Shown: positions 40,512 to 51,389, counted from the stretch's first letter. The stretch: 51,430 nt of DNA from an uncultured Lacticaseibacillus sp. (GCA_934370925.1 CAKRNG010000013.1:1-51430); one strand, 5' to 3'. Notes: generated by a model from the letters alone, not told the origin. A program made the numbers and translations.

Positions 40512-41981
40512 CTAGACTGATGCGCTCGACTTACCGAAATGCTTCTCCGTCAGCGTCAGCACGCGGGTTAACCCAAACGTGAGGATGAAGTAGATGCCGG
40601 CACTAATCATGAGGGGTAAGAAAGCCCGGAATGACGCCCCTTGCACCACAGAGGTTTGAAAAGTTAATTCGCCGACTCCAATCACGGAAACAACGGATCC
40701 TTCCTTGATGACCGAAACGAACTCATTCCCAAGCGCGGGTAAGATTGTGCGCAGTGTTTGGGGCAGAATGATTAACTTCATCGTCTTGCTTCGGCTCAGG
40801 CCAAGTGAACGCGCAGCTTCTTCCTGTCCTTTAGGTACCGCGTTCAAACCCGACCGGATGATTTCAGCCACGTACGCCCCTGAATTCAGGAACATCGCAA
40901 TCGCCCCAGAGACGAACCCGGACACGGATAGCCCAACCATTTGCGTCCCAAAGAACACGATGAAGACTTGAATGAGTAGCGGTGTGCCCCGAATAAATTC
41001 AATATAAACATTCGCGATGGCCTTCAATATCCACAGCTTGGACCGCTTCATGAGTGCTAGTAACGTCCCGAGAACGAAGCCCAGCGCCACCCCAACAACG
41101 GCAAGCCCCAATGTGTATTCGGTTCCCTTCACAAAGTACGGGCCGTATTCCTGCCAGAAGGAGGTCTTGTGCACCATCTGCTTAATCGCCGCATCCCGCC
41201 ACTGCTTGATGGGCTTGCCGATGACTTCTGTTTTCAGGATTTGGTTCAGCTTCGCCTGCAACACCGTTGATCCTTCTGGTAGAACGACGGCTGATTCGCC
41301 CCCACCACCGGGAATCTTGGCGGGCGCAACGGCAAGGCTGCTGTCTTGCAACATGTAAGCCTTGGCCGTGGTGGTTGGCACCACAATGCCATCTAACTTG
41401 CCCTGGGTCAGTTGCGCCACTTCATCCGTGACTTTCTTCAAAGACGTCACGGTCGCGCCCTTCAGGTACTTCTTGGCCTGATCTTCCTGAATGGTGGTAA
41501 TCTGCGCACCAATTTTGGCCTTCTTGAAGTCATTGAGCGTCTGATATTGCCCTTTATCCGCCTTATTCACGAGGACCACGTTCGGATCGTTGAAGTACGG
41601 CACGGTGAAGTCAACCACCTTGTCCCGTTCCGTCGTGGGCGTAATACCGGAAACAACGAGGTCAACTTTCCCCGATTCCAGCGCCGACAATAGTGCGTCG
41701 TTGCTCATCTCGACGATTTTTAACTTAACACCCAACCGTTTGGCAATCAGACGGTCCATTTTCAGGTCGAAACCGACAATTTTGTCCTTACCACCCACCG
41801 TACTGTGGAATTCATAGGGCGCATAATCCGCAGACAGTCCGATTCGAACCACGCCCGCCTTCTGTATCTTCGTCAACGTCGCGTCCGTTTTCGTGGCGGC
41901 GTTGCTCATATGTACAGGTGACCCTGCCACCAACGCAATGCTAGCGAGCAGGGCCACCCCAAATTGCTTCAATAATTTCAT
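40512..41981 (-). CDS. Amino acid ABC transporter, fused substrate-binding and permease protein
   Basis: The 489 residues comprise a signal-like N-terminus (residues 1-28), a solute-binding domain of SBP family 3 (about 35-265, with IGLSADYAPYEFH, GFDLKMDRLIAKRLG and DLVVSGITPTTERDK), then a HisM-type permease domain (about 275-480) with the EAA-loop motif EEAARSLGLSRSKTM. It is the GlnPH type of lactic acid bacteria. It overlaps argH by one base (TAATG), so translation is coupled. No ATPase gene is adjacent, so it must use one encoded elsewhere. Arginine, citrulline or glutamine are likely cargo by context. Confidence 0.9.
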   Translation of the reverse strand: MKLLKQFGVALLASIALVAGSPVHMSNAATKTDATLTKIQKAGVVRIGLSADYAPYEFHSTVGGKDKIVGFDLKMDRLIAKRLGVKLKIVEMSNDALLSALESGKVDLVVSGITPTTERDKVVDFTVPYFNDPNVVLVNKADKGQYQTLNDFKKAKIGAQITTIQEDQAKKYLKGATVTSLKKVTDEVAQLTQGKLDGIVVPTTTAKAYMLQDSSLAVAPAKIPGGGGESAVVLPEGSTVLQAKLNQILKTEVIGKPIKQWRDAAIKQMVHKTSFWQEYGPYFVKGTEYTLGLAVVGVALGFVLGTLLALMKRSKLWILKAIANVYIEFIRGTPLLIQVFIVFFGTQMVGLSVSGFVSGAIAMFLNSGAYVAEIIRSGLNAVPKGQEEAARSLGLSRSKTMKLIILPQTLRTILPALGNEFVSVIKEGSVVSVIGVGELTFQTSVVQGASFRAFLPLMISAGIYFILTFGLTRVLTLTEKHFGKSSASV

Positions 41982-43366
41982 TAATCTTCCTCAAGTTGCG
42001 CCTTGGCTGTGGCAATCTGTGCCTTCACGGAATCAAAACCCGTGCCACCAAAACTTGTCCGGCGCACCACAGCATTGTATGGATCCAGCACCGCAAACAC
42101 GTCGTCTTCAATCAAGTCACTGGCAGCTTGTAACTGTGCAAGGGGCATCTCTTGCAGTGCCGTTTGGGTTTGAATCCCCGTCAGCACCAACTGGCCGACG
42201 ACGGCATGTGCCTGGCGGAAAGGTAAGCCCTTGGTTGCCAGGTAGTCTGCCAATTCCGTCGCGTTACTGAAGTCTTTCTGCACGGCTGCCTTCATGTTCG
42301 CGTCTTTGATTTGCAGCGTCGCCATCATCCCGGTCATCACGTGGAGTGACCCCAAAATGGTGGTTGTGGCATCAAACACACCCTCTTTATCCTCTTGCAT
42401 GTCCTTGTTGTAAGCAAGTGGCAGCCCCTTCATCACGGTCAGTAAGCTAGTCAGATCACCGTAAACACGGCCAACTTTTCCCCGCACGAGCTCCGCGTAA
42501 TCCGCGTTCTTCTTCTGCGGCATAATGGATGAGCCCGTGGAATAGGCGTCATCGAGTTCGACATACTGGTACTCGTAGCTTGCCCAAATGATGAGCTCCT
42601 CGGACAGCCGGGACAGGTGCATCATCAGCATGGATGCATTGCTCAGGTACTCGATGGCAAAATCACGGTCGGACACGGCATCCAGTGAGTTGTTATAGAC
42701 GCTGGTAAAACCAAGCAAATCCGCGGTCTGCTGCCGGTCAATCGGGAAAGTGGTGCCCGCAAGCGCCGCCGCCCCCAGTGGACTAATGCTGGCGTGCTGC
42801 AGGTTAAAGGTAAAGCGTTCCTTATCCCGCTGCAACATGGAATAGTACGCCATGAAGTAGTGCCCGAGCGAAATAGGCTGTGCGTGCTGCAAGTGTGTGG
42901 TCCCCGGCAGAATCGTTTCGATGTGTGTCTCCGCTAAGTGCAAGAGAACGGACTGAAGCTTCTCAATCGCCGCGGTCACTTCAGGCAACCGGTGGCACAC
43001 CCACAAGTGAAAATCGGTCGCAACCTGATCATTCCGGGAACGCGCCGTGTGCAATTTCCCAGCGACGGGGCCAATCTTACTGGTCAAAATGGATTCGATG
43101 TTCATGTGAATATCTTCATTCGCAACATCAAACGTCAATTGCCCCGCTTCAAGTTCCTGTTGAATCTCTTGAAGCCCAGCCTTGATGGTATCCGCGTCCG
43201 CTTGGGGGAGAATCCCGGTCGTCCCCAACATGGTCACGTGTGCGATAGAACCTTCAATATCTTCGGCGGCCATCACCTGGTCAAAACTGATGGATGCCCC
43301 AAATTCTTGTGCAAACTCTGGGCTAACGGCGGTAAAACGCCCACCCCACATTTTCTTAACTGCCAT
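41981..43366 (-). CDS. argH: Argininosuccinate lyase
   Basis: It splits argininosuccinate into arginine and fumarate. The 461 residues contain MWGGRFTA at the N-terminus, [20 protein letters not shown] (TARSRNDQ near residue 110), [13 protein letters not shown] near 158 and the family signature [10 protein letters not shown] near 280 with its catalytic Ser. The ATG follows AAGGAGG by 9 bases. It is upstream of and coupled to the amino acid transporter. The 530-base gap to argG holds structured repeats. Confidence 0.97.
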   Translation of the reverse strand: MAVKKMWGGRFTAVSPEFAQEFGASISFDQVMAAEDIEGSIAHVTMLGTTGILPQADADTIKAGLQEIQQELEAGQLTFDVANEDIHMNIESILTSKIGPVAGKLHTARSRNDQVATDFHLWVCHRLPEVTAAIEKLQSVLLHLAETHIETILPGTTHLQHAQPISLGHYFMAYYSMLQRDKERFTFNLQHASISPLGAAALAGTTFPIDRQQTADLLGFTSVYNNSLDAVSDRDFAIEYLSNASMLMMHLSRLSEELIIWASYEYQYVELDDAYSTGSSIMPQKKNADYAELVRGKVGRVYGDLTSLLTVMKGLPLAYNKDMQEDKEGVFDATTTILGSLHVMTGMMATLQIKDANMKAAVQKDFSNATELADYLATKGLPFRQAHAVVGQLVLTGIQTQTALQEMPLAQLQAASDLIEDDVFAVLDPYNAVVRRTSFGGTGFDSVKAQIATAKAQLEED

Positions 43367-43393
43367 CCGATTGGTCCTCCTTAGATTTCTTCT

Positions 43394-43500
43394 GCCGGCT
43401 TGGTGCGCGGCGGATTTTGCTACGTGACTTTTGGGCCGGAACGGGGTGCAGTCCGGCCGGTGGTGCGCGGGCTGAACTTGCTCCGTGGTGTTTGGGGCTG
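43394..43500. repeat. Degenerate 60-bp tandem repeat related to the 30.8-kb repeat
   Basis: CCGGCTTGGTGCGCGG, TTGCTACGTG and TTTTGGGCCGG (43395-43440) recur as CCGGTGGTGCGCGGGCTG, TTGCTCCGTG and TTTGGGG (43457-43498). The sequence GGGCCGGAACGxGGTG is shared with the 62-bp repeats at 30848-30956. The second copy forms the left arm of family-3 element b. Confidence 0.5.
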
Positions 43501-43717
43501 GATCGCAGTGTGGCCGACACTGACGATGGCCATAGTTCTAGGCGGTGAACCGCTAAGAACTTCTGGCTTCATCCGCTGACGCGTATTACGCCTAGATGTG
43601 AAGCCTCGGCTCGCTGCGCTCCCACGAGTCTCCCCATCTGCCAGTCTGACCAAAACCCGGTCAGACTCCCACTGCTGAGCCCCACACCACTCCGCAAGTA
43701 CAGCTCGTACACCACCG
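43458..43717. repeat. Family-3 branched structured element, copy b
   Basis: The left arm 43458-43510 and right arm about 43668-43717 pair over some 50 bases: CGGTGGTG with CACCACCG, ACTTGC with GCAAGT, GTGGTG and TTGGGGCT with AGCCCC and CACCAC, and GCAGTG with CACTGC. Enclosed hairpins are 43533-43561 (AGTTCT, GGCGGT/ACCGC, AGAACT), 43564-43604 (GGCTTCAT/GTGAAGCC) and 43643-43667 (AGTCTGACC/GGTCAGACT). The layout matches copy a at 31198-31428. No gene is present; the rest of 43367-43896 is a terminator and AT-rich spacer. Confidence 0.68.
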
Positions 43718-43844
43718 ATGTTGTGTCAGCTTATATATGTGCACCCTTTTAAGGTCAATAACTCTCTATATTATGTAAACGACTCGCAAATACGAGCCGC
43801 TTTACTGCCTTAAAACCAAATAAATCTGACGAGGACTAGTACCC

Positions 43845-43875
43845 AAAAGTCTTCCCGGTTTCTGGGAAGACTTTC
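43845..43875 (-). terminator. Terminator of argG
   Basis: AAAGTCTTCCC pairs with GGGAAGACTTT around 7 nt, 22 bases after the argG stop on the minus strand, ending in TTTT. Confidence 0.85.
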
Positions 43876-43896
43876 CGTGTCGCCCTTGCCCTTAGC

Positions 43897-45117
43897 CTAC
43901 TTGTTCAACGTAACGTCCTTTGCGTTTTTTCCATTGACCTGGGAATACACCGTGCTTGGTAAGCTCCACAGTTTGATGAAGCCGACTGCCGCTTCCTGAT
44001 CGAAGGAATCCGCCGACGTGTACGTTGCCAGGTTTTCGTCGTACAGGGAGTTGTCAGACTTACGTGCCACCGCCGTTGCGACACCCTTGTACAGCTTCAT
44101 CTTCACGACCCCATTCACAACCTTCTGCGTGTCGTCGATGAAAGCGTTCAGTGAGTCCATCAATGGGGAGTACCAGAGACCGTTGTAAATGGTGTTGGTC
44201 AGTTGCTGTTCGATGATTGGCTTGAAGTGTGCCACATCACGTTCGAACGTCAGGTCTTCAAGGTCCTTGTGCGCGGTCATGATGACTGCAGCTGCGGGTG
44301 CTTCGTAGATTTCACGTGACTTGATTCCGACAAGCCGGTTTTCGATGTGGTCAATCCGCCCAATCCCGTGCGCACCGGCAATCTTGTTCAACGTCAGAAT
44401 CAAGGTGTGCAGTGGCATTTCGTCACCATTAATGGCAACTGGCAGACCTTCCTTGAACGTCAAATCAACGAATTCAGCTTCGTTTGGCGCATCTTCTGGT
44501 GCAACCGTCAACGCATAGGCATCTTCTGGCGCCTGGTTCCATGGGTTTTCGAGAACGCCACATTCATTGGCACGTCCCCAAAGATTCTGGTCAATGGAGT
44601 ATGGGGACTTCAAACCGATTGGCACTGGGACGTTGTGTTCCTTTGCGTATTCGATTTCCTCTTCACGGCTCCAGTGGAATTCACGAATGGGTGCTTCGAT
44701 TGCCATGTTTGGATCCAGTGCGTGGATGGCAGCTTCAAACCGAACCTGGTCATTCCCCTTCCCGGTTGATCCGTGCGCAATGGCGACCGCACCGTTCTCG
44801 TGGGCAATATCCACGAGCTTCTTGATGATAAGTGGCCGAGAGAGTGCAGACACAAGTGGGTATTCACCTTCGTACAATGCGTTGGCCTTAATGACGGGGG
44901 CCACATAGTTCGCGGCGAATTCTTCCATCCCGTCAACGGCGTAACTGGCGATGGCACCAATCTTCAACGCCTTTGCCTTAATGAAGTCGATATCCTTATC
45001 AACCTCACCAACGTTCAAGTTGACGCAAATCACGTCGTAGCCTTTATCCTTGAGCCAAGGAATTGCCACAGATGTATCCAAGCCGCCTGAGTAAGCCAAA
45101 ACAATTTTCTTCGTCAT
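43897..45117 (-). CDS. argG: Argininosuccinate synthase
   Basis: It condenses citrulline and aspartate with ATP to argininosuccinate. The 406 residues contain the P-loop-like [16 protein letters not shown] at residues 8-23, [14 protein letters not shown] near 115, and [17 protein letters not shown] near 170. The ATG follows GGAGG by 9 bases. It has its own terminator and is read divergently from argF across a region with ArgR-type boxes. Confidence 0.97.
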   Translation of the reverse strand: MTKKIVLAYSGGLDTSVAIPWLKDKGYDVICVNLNVGEVDKDIDFIKAKALKIGAIASYAVDGMEEFAANYVAPVIKANALYEGEYPLVSALSRPLIIKKLVDIAHENGAVAIAHGSTGKGNDQVRFEAAIHALDPNMAIEAPIREFHWSREEEIEYAKEHNVPVPIGLKSPYSIDQNLWGRANECGVLENPWNQAPEDAYALTVAPEDAPNEAEFVDLTFKEGLPVAINGDEMPLHTLILTLNKIAGAHGIGRIDHIENRLVGIKSREIYEAPAAAVIMTAHKDLEDLTFERDVAHFKPIIEQQLTNTIYNGLWYSPLMDSLNAFIDDTQKVVNGVVKMKLYKGVATAVARKSDNSLYDENLATYTSADSFDQEAAVGFIKLWSLPSTVYSQVNGKNAKDVTLNK

Positions 45118-45266
45118 AATGTATATCCTCCGTTTTTATATTCATTTTATTAGGGGTTAAAATTTGTATTTATTAACTCGATGAATGTATCATAGCACCT
45201 GCTCAGCCAAAAATAAACACCTAATATGCACTTTTTTGCTATTTTTCACAATTTTTTGTCAAATTA

Positions 45267-45294
45267 TTGCATATTCTTACATTTAGCGTATACT
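45267..45294 (+). promoter_or_regulatory. Promoter of argF
   Basis: TTGCAT (45267-45272) and TATACT (45289-45294) are separated by 16 bases; ArgR-type boxes follow immediately. On the opposite strand TTGACA at 45257-45262 is a candidate -35 for argG, though no clear -10 was found. Confidence 0.55.
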
Positions 45295-45299
45295 GCATT

Positions 45300-45340
45300 T
45301 ATGAATAAAAATAAGAATTCGTCTTTTATAAGTATTCACA
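45300..45340. promoter_or_regulatory. Pair of ArgR-type operator boxes
   Basis: TATGAATAAAAATAAGAA (45300-45317) and, on the minus strand, TGTGAATACTTATAAAAG (45323-45340) each match about 10 of the 12 fixed positions of the ARG-box consensus TNTGNATWWWWATNCANA. They are 23 bases centre to centre and overlap the predicted argF transcription start. A weaker box is at 45266-45283. Arginine repression of both divergent genes is likely. Confidence 0.55.
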
Positions 45341-45504
45341 TGATTCCTATTTCAATCATGTAGACGCGGCGATATAAGGATGTCACCTATTGTTGGGCAC
45401 CAAAAAGCAACCATGTATACCACGTATCGCAATCGCAACCAAGACGCTTTCTTCTATATAAGTAACGCAAACAATCACATCAACACATTCAGGAGGACAT
45501 CATT

Positions 45505-46527
45505 ATGTTGGCACATTTCCAGGGAAAATCATTATTGGCTGAAAAGGACTTCACGGGCGCAGAACTCTACACGCTCATCAAATTTGCGGAGCACCTCAAG
45601 TATCTAAAGAAGAATAATATTGAACATCACTACCTTAATGGAAAGAACATCGCATTGCTGTTCGCCAAGACCTCCACGCGGACCCGCTCCTCCTTCACCG
45701 TGGCTGCCACCGACTTGGGCGCACACCCAGAGTTCCTAGGCGCTAACGACATCCAATTCGGCAAGAAGGAATCACTGGTCGATACGGCAAAGGTTCTAGG
45801 TTCAATGTACGACGGCATCGAATACCGTGGTTTCGATCAATCGATTGTTGAAGGACTCGCTGCGAATTCCGGCGTCCCCGTCTGGAACGGGCTGACGGAT
45901 CAGTGGCACCCCACGCAGATGCTCGCAGACTTCATGACGATTGATGAAGTTTTCGGCCACATCAAGGGCATCACGCTCACCTACCTTGGGGACGCCCGTA
46001 ATAATGTTGCCAACTCCCTCCTCGTCACGGGGGCAATGCTCGGAGTCAACATCCACCTCGTCGGCCCCGCCACCCTCCAACCCACGCAGGCTGTTCAGGA
46101 ACTGGCGCAGCAATTTGCAGAAAAGTCTGGTAGTGAGCTGCTAATCACGGATGACTTGGACAAGGGACTGGCAGGTAGCGACGTCCTTTACACCGACATC
46201 TGGGCATCAATGGGTGAAGAAGACCAGTGGGCGGACCGCATCAAACAACTCCAGCCATACCAGCTCAACATGGTAGCGGTAAAGAAAACTGGCAAAGACA
46301 GCACCATCGTCATGCATGATTTACCCGCCTACCACGATCTCAACACCAAGCTGGCGCAGGACATCCATGATCAATTCGGCTTAACGGAACTCGAAATCAC
46401 GGACGAGGTTTTCAGCGCCCCCTTCGCCAAACAATTCCAGCAGGCAGAAAACCGCATGCACACAATCAAGGCAATCATGGCCGCAAGTCTGGGCAACATC
46501 TTCCTCCCCGCCCTGGCAGAAGAATAG
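45505..46527 (+). CDS. argF: Ornithine carbamoyltransferase
   Basis: It makes citrulline from ornithine and carbamoyl phosphate. The 340 residues contain the carbamoyl-phosphate motif STRTRSS at 57-63, DQWHPTQ near 133, the ornithine loop DIWASMG at 231-237, and a C-terminal arginine-containing helix. The usual HCLP motif reads HDLP here (Asp272 for the conserved Cys), which is unusual because that Cys contacts ornithine. The ATG follows AGGAGG by 8 bases. It lies upstream of carAB in the same direction, so an anabolic arginine role is favoured over a catabolic one. Confidence 0.92.
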   Translation: MLAHFQGKSLLAEKDFTGAELYTLIKFAEHLKYLKKNNIEHHYLNGKNIALLFAKTSTRTRSSFTVAATDLGAHPEFLGANDIQFGKKESLVDTAKVLGSMYDGIEYRGFDQSIVEGLAANSGVPVWNGLTDQWHPTQMLADFMTIDEVFGHIKGITLTYLGDARNNVANSLLVTGAMLGVNIHLVGPATLQPTQAVQELAQQFAEKSGSELLITDDLDKGLAGSDVLYTDIWASMGEEDQWADRIKQLQPYQLNMVAVKKTGKDSTIVMHDLPAYHDLNTKLAQDIHDQFGLTELEITDEVFSAPFAKQFQQAENRMHTIKAIMAASLGNIFLPALAEE

Positions 46528-46550
46528 GCAACGTCGCGGGGAAAAACGAA

Positions 46551-46704
46551 GCAACGTCGCTAACGCTCCTTGCGTTTCACCATTTCGATAACGACGCCAT
46601 ATCACAACTCGGAGTCGACAAATCGGTCCACAGTGAACAATCCCCGCTCGATAAGACATTCGCGCGAAGCCGCGAATGTCCTGCCTAAAAAGGGTTTTCT
46701 CCTC
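46551..46704 (-). repeat. Family-2 repeat, copy b
   Basis: Read on the minus strand it begins GAGAAAACCCTTTTTAGGCA, then the perfect hairpin GACATTCGCG/CGCGAATGTC and TTATCGAG, a variable middle with TCCGAGTT, and ends with AACGCAAGGAGCGTTAGCGA and CGTTGC. It matches 30990-31153 in module order. The apical bases differ between copies (CTGCG against CTTCG). It lies antisense between argF and carA, and 46705-46761 carries only the carA ribosome binding site. Confidence 0.75.
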
Positions 46705-46761
46705 AAACAAGGAAGAAATCACCAACAACACATAAAGTTTAGAAAGTAAGGAAGTACAGCT

Positions 46762-47853
46762 ATGCAACGTTATCTAGTTCTCGCAAACGGCAAAGTGTTC
46801 CCTGGCACCGCATTCGGTAGCTCCAAGTCAATCTCTGGCGAAGTCGTCTTCACCACCGGCATGACCGGCTACCAGGAAGCCATCACGGACGCCTCCTACA
46901 AGGCCCAAATTCTCACCTTCACCTACCCCCTCATCGGTAACTACGGGGTTAACCTAGAAGACAATGAATCAGGTGCGGCCAAGCCCAGTGCCATCGTGTG
47001 CCACGAGATTGCGCGCCGTCCTTCCAACTGGCGTTCTGCCATGAGTCTCGCTGATTGGGCAACCCAACAAGATTTGCCCGGCATCACGGACGTCGATACA
47101 CGGCAGCTCACCCGCGAAATTCGGGAAGCTGGCGTGATGCAAGCAATGCTCGTGGATGAACTCACACCAAATGTTTTCACCCAAGCTGCTGCACTCACAG
47201 GCGTCACGGATCAGGTTGCGCAGGTGACGAATCAGATCTTGCCCGCACAGATTCCCGTGCCCGCGGACGCCCCACGCGTTGCGGTGCTAGATTTCGGTCT
47301 CAAGGATTCGATTTTACGCGCGCTCCAAGAACGGGGGCTGAACACCCTCGTCTTTCCGGCAACCACCGACGCCGCCACAATTCTAGCCAACGATGTGCAA
47401 GGTGTCATGCTATCAAACGGCCCGGGGAACCCTGAATCCTTACCCGATGTGTTGCCCGTTATTCGTGAGCTTGAGGACAACCTGCCCCTGATGGCAATTT
47501 GCCTGGGTCACCAGTTATTTGCACTGGCAAACGGCGCGGCCACGTTCAAGATGAAGTACGGCCACCGTGGCTTTAACCATGCCGTTCGCGACCTGCAACA
47601 CCACACCATTGGCTTCACCTCACAGAACCACGGGTACGCCGTTAATCGAGACTCCCTGACCAACACGGCATTAACCGTCACGCACGAAGAAATCAATGAC
47701 CACACAGTTGAAGGCCTTCAACTGGCGGGACACAATGCCTTTTCCGTTCAATTCCACCCAGACGCCGCGCCTGGGCCACATGATTACGTTGCCCTTTTCG
47801 ACCAGTTTAAGGCCAACATCGTTTCGTTCCAGAAGGAGGCCCAGCATGCCTAA
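46762..47853 (+). CDS. carA: Carbamoyl-phosphate synthase small (glutaminase) subunit
   Basis: It releases ammonia from glutamine for CarB. The 363 residues comprise the N-terminal CPSase domain ([20 protein letters not shown] split as [11 protein letters not shown] and YQEAITD near residue 28) and a C-terminal class I glutaminase with Cys247 in [15 protein letters not shown], and the His in [12 protein letters not shown]. The ATG follows AAGGAAG. The position next to argF and the ArgR boxes suggests the arginine-dedicated synthase rather than the pyrimidine one. Confidence 0.96.
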   Translation: MQRYLVLANGKVFPGTAFGSSKSISGEVVFTTGMTGYQEAITDASYKAQILTFTYPLIGNYGVNLEDNESGAAKPSAIVCHEIARRPSNWRSAMSLADWATQQDLPGITDVDTRQLTREIREAGVMQAMLVDELTPNVFTQAAALTGVTDQVAQVTNQILPAQIPVPADAPRVAVLDFGLKDSILRALQERGLNTLVFPATTDAATILANDVQGVMLSNGPGNPESLPDVLPVIRELEDNLPLMAICLGHQLFALANGAATFKMKYGHRGFNHAVRDLQHHTIGFTSQNHGYAVNRDSLTNTALTVTHEEINDHTVEGLQLAGHNAFSVQFHPDAAPGPHDYVALFDQFKANIVSFQKEAQHA

Positions 47854-50800
47854 ACGTACTGATATCAACAAGATTCTCATTATTGGTTCTGGCCCCATCA
47901 TTATCGGACAGGCCGCCGAATTCGATTACTCTGGGTCGCAAGCCGCCATTGCGTTGCGCGAAGAAGGCTACAATGTCGTGCTCGTGAACTCGAATCCCGC
48001 CACCATCATGACGGACGCGGAGATGGCGGACAAGATTTACATTGAGCCCCTCACCCTCGACGCACTCAAGCCGATTTTGGAAAAAGAACGGCCGGATGCG
48101 ATTCTGCCAACAATCGGCGGGCAAACGGGGCTCAATCTTGCGCGCGAATTGGCTGAATCTGGCATTCTGGATCAGCTACATATTGAATTACTCGGCACGA
48201 AGATGAGTGCGATTGCTGAAGCGGAAGACCGGGAACTTTTCAAAGAGCTCATGGCGCGGTTGAACGAACCCGTCCCCGACTCCCTCGTGGTCACAACCGT
48301 GGACGATGCCCTCACCTTCAGTAACCGGATTGGCTACCCCGTGATTGTGCGGCCCGCGTACACCATGGGCGGCACGGGTGGCGGGATTGCGGCGAACGCA
48401 ACGGAACTCACTGCCATCACGACAAACGGCTTGGATTTATCACCCGTCACGCAGGTGCTGATTGAAAAATCAATCGCGGGGTATAAAGAAATTGAATTTG
48501 AAGTGATGCGTGACAGCCATGACAATGCGTTGATTGTGGCCTCCATGGAGAACTTCGACCCCGTGGGCATTCACACCGGCGACTCCATTGTGGTGGCGCC
48601 CGTGCAAACGTTGTCCGACCGGGAATTGCAGATGATGCGTGACGCCGCACTCAAAATCATCCGCGCCCTCAAGATTGAGGGGGGATGCAACATCCAGATG
48701 GCGCTCGACCCCGAGAGCTATACCTACAACATCATCGAGGTCAACCCGCGTGTTTCCCGGTCCAGTGCGCTTGCGTCCAAGGCAACGGGCTACCCAATTG
48801 CGAAAATGGCCGCCAAGATTGCGGTTGGCCTCACGCTGGATGAAATCACGAACCCCGTCACCGGTGCCACCATGGCTGAACTGGAACCCGCCCTCGATTA
48901 TGTCGTCTGCAAAATTCCGCGCTGGCCATTTGACAAGTTCACCACCGCAGACCGGACACTCGGGACCCAAATGAAGGCAACCGGGGAGGTCATGGCGATT
49001 GGCCGGAACCTCGAAGAAGCCATCAACAAGGCCGTTCGTTCCCTCGAAATCGGCGTGAGTGGCTTGGTCGACAAGCGGTATCCCGATATGAGTACGGACG
49101 ACTTGCTCGCTGACCTCATGCCGGCCAAAGATGACCGGTTATTCGAAATCACCGAACTCCTGCGTCGTGGCGTTTCCATCGACACACTGCACGCCGAAAC
49201 ACTGATTGATGAATTCTTCCTCGACAAACTGTTGCACATTACGGAAATTGAGGACGACCTCCATCAAGCAACGACCCTAAATAGCGACCTGCTTAAAAAG
49301 GCCAAGAAGTATGGCCTCGCCGACATCACGATTGGCGCACTCACGCATCAGTCGGCCCACGCAATCGCCAAGGCCCGGACGGAAGCTGACATTCAGCCCG
49401 TCTACAAGATGGTCGATACGGTGGCCGCTGAGTTCGCCTCCAGCACCCCCTACTTCTACAGCACCTATGACCAATTCACCGAATCCACGCCGTTAACCAA
49501 GCCATCCGTTCTGGTGCTTGGTTCCGGCCCCATTCGAATTGGTCAGGGCGTCGAATTCGACTACGCCACGGTGCACGCGGCCAAAAGCATCCGCCAAGCC
49601 GGATTTGCGGCGATTATCATTAATTCCAATCCAGAAACGGTCTCCACGGATTTCTCCGTGTCCGACAAGTTATACTTCGAACCCCTGACATTCGAAGACG
49701 TCATGAACGTCATTAAATTTGAGCACCCCATTGGCGTCGTGGTTCAGTTCGGGGGCCAAACGGCGATTAATTTAGCTGGCAAACTCGAAGCAGCCGGCGT
49801 GACGATTCTCGGCACGACCCTCACCGATTTAAACCGCGCGGAAAATCGTGAAGAATTCAACCAGGTCATCAAGAAGTTGCACCTGCCCCAGCCAGAGGGG
49901 AAAACCGCGATGACGCGTGATGAAGCCATCGCCGCGGCGGACGCTCTTGGTTATCCCGTTCTCATACGGCCATCCTACGTGCTTGGTGGGCGTGCAATGG
50001 AAATCGTGCATAACGAATTCGAACTGCGCGACTACATCGACCGTGCCGTACAGATTTCGGATCACCATCCCGTTCTGGTGGACTCCTACTTAACCGGTCA
50101 GGAAGCCGAAACGGACATCATTTCGGATGGTAAAACCGTCGTCATCCCCGGAATCATGGAACACATCGAGCGTGCTGGTGTGCACTCCGGGGACTCCATG
50201 TCCGTTTACCCACCCCAAACGCTGTCACAAAACGTGCAGGATCAGATTGTTGCCGCCGCGATTGCTTTGGGCAAGGAGTTGCACACAGTCGGCATCATGA
50301 ACGTCCAATTCGTCATCCATAACGAAACGGCGTACGTCATTGAGGTCAACCCACGTGCTTCCCGAACGGTACCTTTCATCTCCAAGGTAACTGGCATTCC
50401 AATGACACAGCTCGCAACTGCTGCCATGCTGGGGGCGAAGTTAGCCGACGCTGGTTACACAACCGGTCTTGTACCCCCAACTGGTCAAATTCACGTTAAA
50501 TCCCCCGTCTTCTCCTTCACGAAGTTGCCGGGCGTGGATCCACTCCTCGTGCCCGAAATGAAGTCGACAGGTGAGGTGATGGGTAGTGGCGCCACCTATG
50601 CGGACGCACTGGCCCGGGCATTTGCGGGCGCCAAGAAAACGGTCAACGCAATGCCTGGGACGGCTTACCTGAGCATTGACGCCCACGACTTGCGCGAAAG
50701 CGTCCCGTTAGCAACCCAACTCCAAGCGGCGGGTTATACACTCACGGCCGACCACGACACCGCAGCCACGCTGGCCGTTGCGGGACTCAGCGCCCCCGTT

Positions 50801-50995
50801 TGTGCGGCGCCACTGGGTGAAATCAAGCAGGGCAAACTCAGCCTCATTGTCAGCACGGTACCAGGCGAAGAAGCGAGCGCCGTCACACTACGCGCACTCG
50901 CAACCGCCCATAAAGTTCCCCTGTTCACGGCGCTCGACACCATCAACGCGTTCCTGATTGCACGAAGCGACGCACCCGCACTCGTGACGCAATAA
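47846..50995 (+). CDS. carB: Carbamoyl-phosphate synthase large subunit
   Basis: It makes carbamoyl phosphate from bicarbonate, ammonia and two ATP. The 1049 residues show two homologous ATP-grasp halves. Each starts with a GSGPIxIGQxxEFDY motif (near residues 15 and 560) and has conserved GGQT (near 92) and [12 protein letters not shown] (near 708). The oligomerisation region lies around 400-540 and the MGS-like allosteric domain after about 930. The ATG at 47846 follows AAGGAGG and overlaps carA by 8 bases; an upstream in-frame ATG lies deep inside carA and is rejected. Confidence 0.97.
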   Translation: MPKRTDINKILIIGSGPIIIGQAAEFDYSGSQAAIALREEGYNVVLVNSNPATIMTDAEMADKIYIEPLTLDALKPILEKERPDAILPTIGGQTGLNLARELAESGILDQLHIELLGTKMSAIAEAEDRELFKELMARLNEPVPDSLVVTTVDDALTFSNRIGYPVIVRPAYTMGGTGGGIAANATELTAITTNGLDLSPVTQVLIEKSIAGYKEIEFEVMRDSHDNALIVASMENFDPVGIHTGDSIVVAPVQTLSDRELQMMRDAALKIIRALKIEGGCNIQMALDPESYTYNIIEVNPRVSRSSALASKATGYPIAKMAAKIAVGLTLDEITNPVTGATMAELEPALDYVVCKIPRWPFDKFTTADRTLGTQMKATGEVMAIGRNLEEAINKAVRSLEIGVSGLVDKRYPDMSTDDLLADLMPAKDDRLFEITELLRRGVSIDTLHAETLIDEFFLDKLLHITEIEDDLHQATTLNSDLLKKAKKYGLADITIGALTHQSAHAIAKARTEADIQPVYKMVDTVAAEFASSTPYFYSTYDQFTESTPLTKPSVLVLGSGPIRIGQGVEFDYATVHAAKSIRQAGFAAIIINSNPETVSTDFSVSDKLYFEPLTFEDVMNVIKFEHPIGVVVQFGGQTAINLAGKLEAAGVTILGTTLTDLNRAENREEFNQVIKKLHLPQPEGKTAMTRDEAIAAADALGYPVLIRPSYVLGGRAMEIVHNEFELRDYIDRAVQISDHHPVLVDSYLTGQEAETDIISDGKTVVIPGIMEHIERAGVHSGDSMSVYPPQTLSQNVQDQIVAAAIALGKELHTVGIMNVQFVIHNETAYVIEVNPRASRTVPFISKVTGIPMTQLATAAMLGAKLADAGYTTGLVPPTGQIHVKSPVFSFTKLPGVDPLLVPEMKSTGEVMGSGATYADALARAFAGAKKTVNAMPGTAYLSIDAHDLRESVPLATQLQAAGYTLTADHDTAATLAVAGLSAPVCAAPLGEIKQGKLSLIVSTVPGEEASAVTLRALATAHKVPLFTALDTINAFLIARSDAPALVTQ

Positions 50996-51001
50996 AAAAA
51001 C

Positions 51002-51031
51002 GGGCCAACACCCTGCGACAAGTGTTGGCCC
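51002..51031. terminator. Hairpin directly after carB
   Basis: GGGCCAACAC pairs with GTGTTGGCCC around 10 nt. The A-run before it makes it a good terminator on the minus strand, with seven T; on the plus strand it lacks a T-run and would only stabilise the carB 3' end. Confidence 0.6.
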
Positions 51032-51067
51032 ATTATGGCTCGTAGCCTGATTTGTGTATGTCGCGTA

Positions 51068-51095
51068 ACGCACGGACCCCACCGTGCGTTTTTTT
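51068..51095 (+). terminator. Terminator of argF/carAB
   Basis: ACGCACGG pairs with CCGTGCGT around 6 nt and runs directly into seven T. Confidence 0.85.
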
Positions 51096-51153
51096 GCTGC
51101 CTTTTTGTGGGAATCATTGGTTGCAAACTGTTCATAAGCGAGAATCTTGACGC

Positions 51154-51186
51154 AAAAAGGCCACGGCAAAGTTCGCCGTGACCTTT
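51154..51186 (-). terminator. Terminator of the HAD remnant gene
   Basis: AAAGG and CACGGC pair with GCCGTG and CCTTT, ending in five T on the minus strand, 12 bases after the HAD stop codon. Confidence 0.75.
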
Positions 51187-51197
51187 CACTACATCCA

Positions 51198-51389
51198 TCA
51201 TTGATTTAACACCCCCACCGAATCAACGCGAATATCACTTGGAAAATCTACATCTTCTTGTTGAAGTTGACCAAGACCTTGAAGTACACGAATGGTGGTG
51301 AAACCTAATTTCTTTGCGGGAACAATATCATTATCAACCCGATCACCGATATAAGTGGTGGTAAGGTCATATGTGAGACAAGGCCTCTC
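51198..51389 (-). pseudogene. C-terminal fragment of a HAD-superfamily phosphatase
   Basis: The 63-codon minus-strand frame encodes TYIGDRVDNDIVPAKKLGF followed by TTIRVLQGLG and ends SVGVLNQ. IGDRVDNDIVPAKKLG is the last HAD motif (motif IV plus the following helix) of YjjG-like phosphatases. Upstream the frame meets a TGA at 51390-51392 and the sequence no longer resembles the family, so about three quarters of the gene is missing or lies beyond an insertion. The junction is near 51375-51390. Confidence 0.7.
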
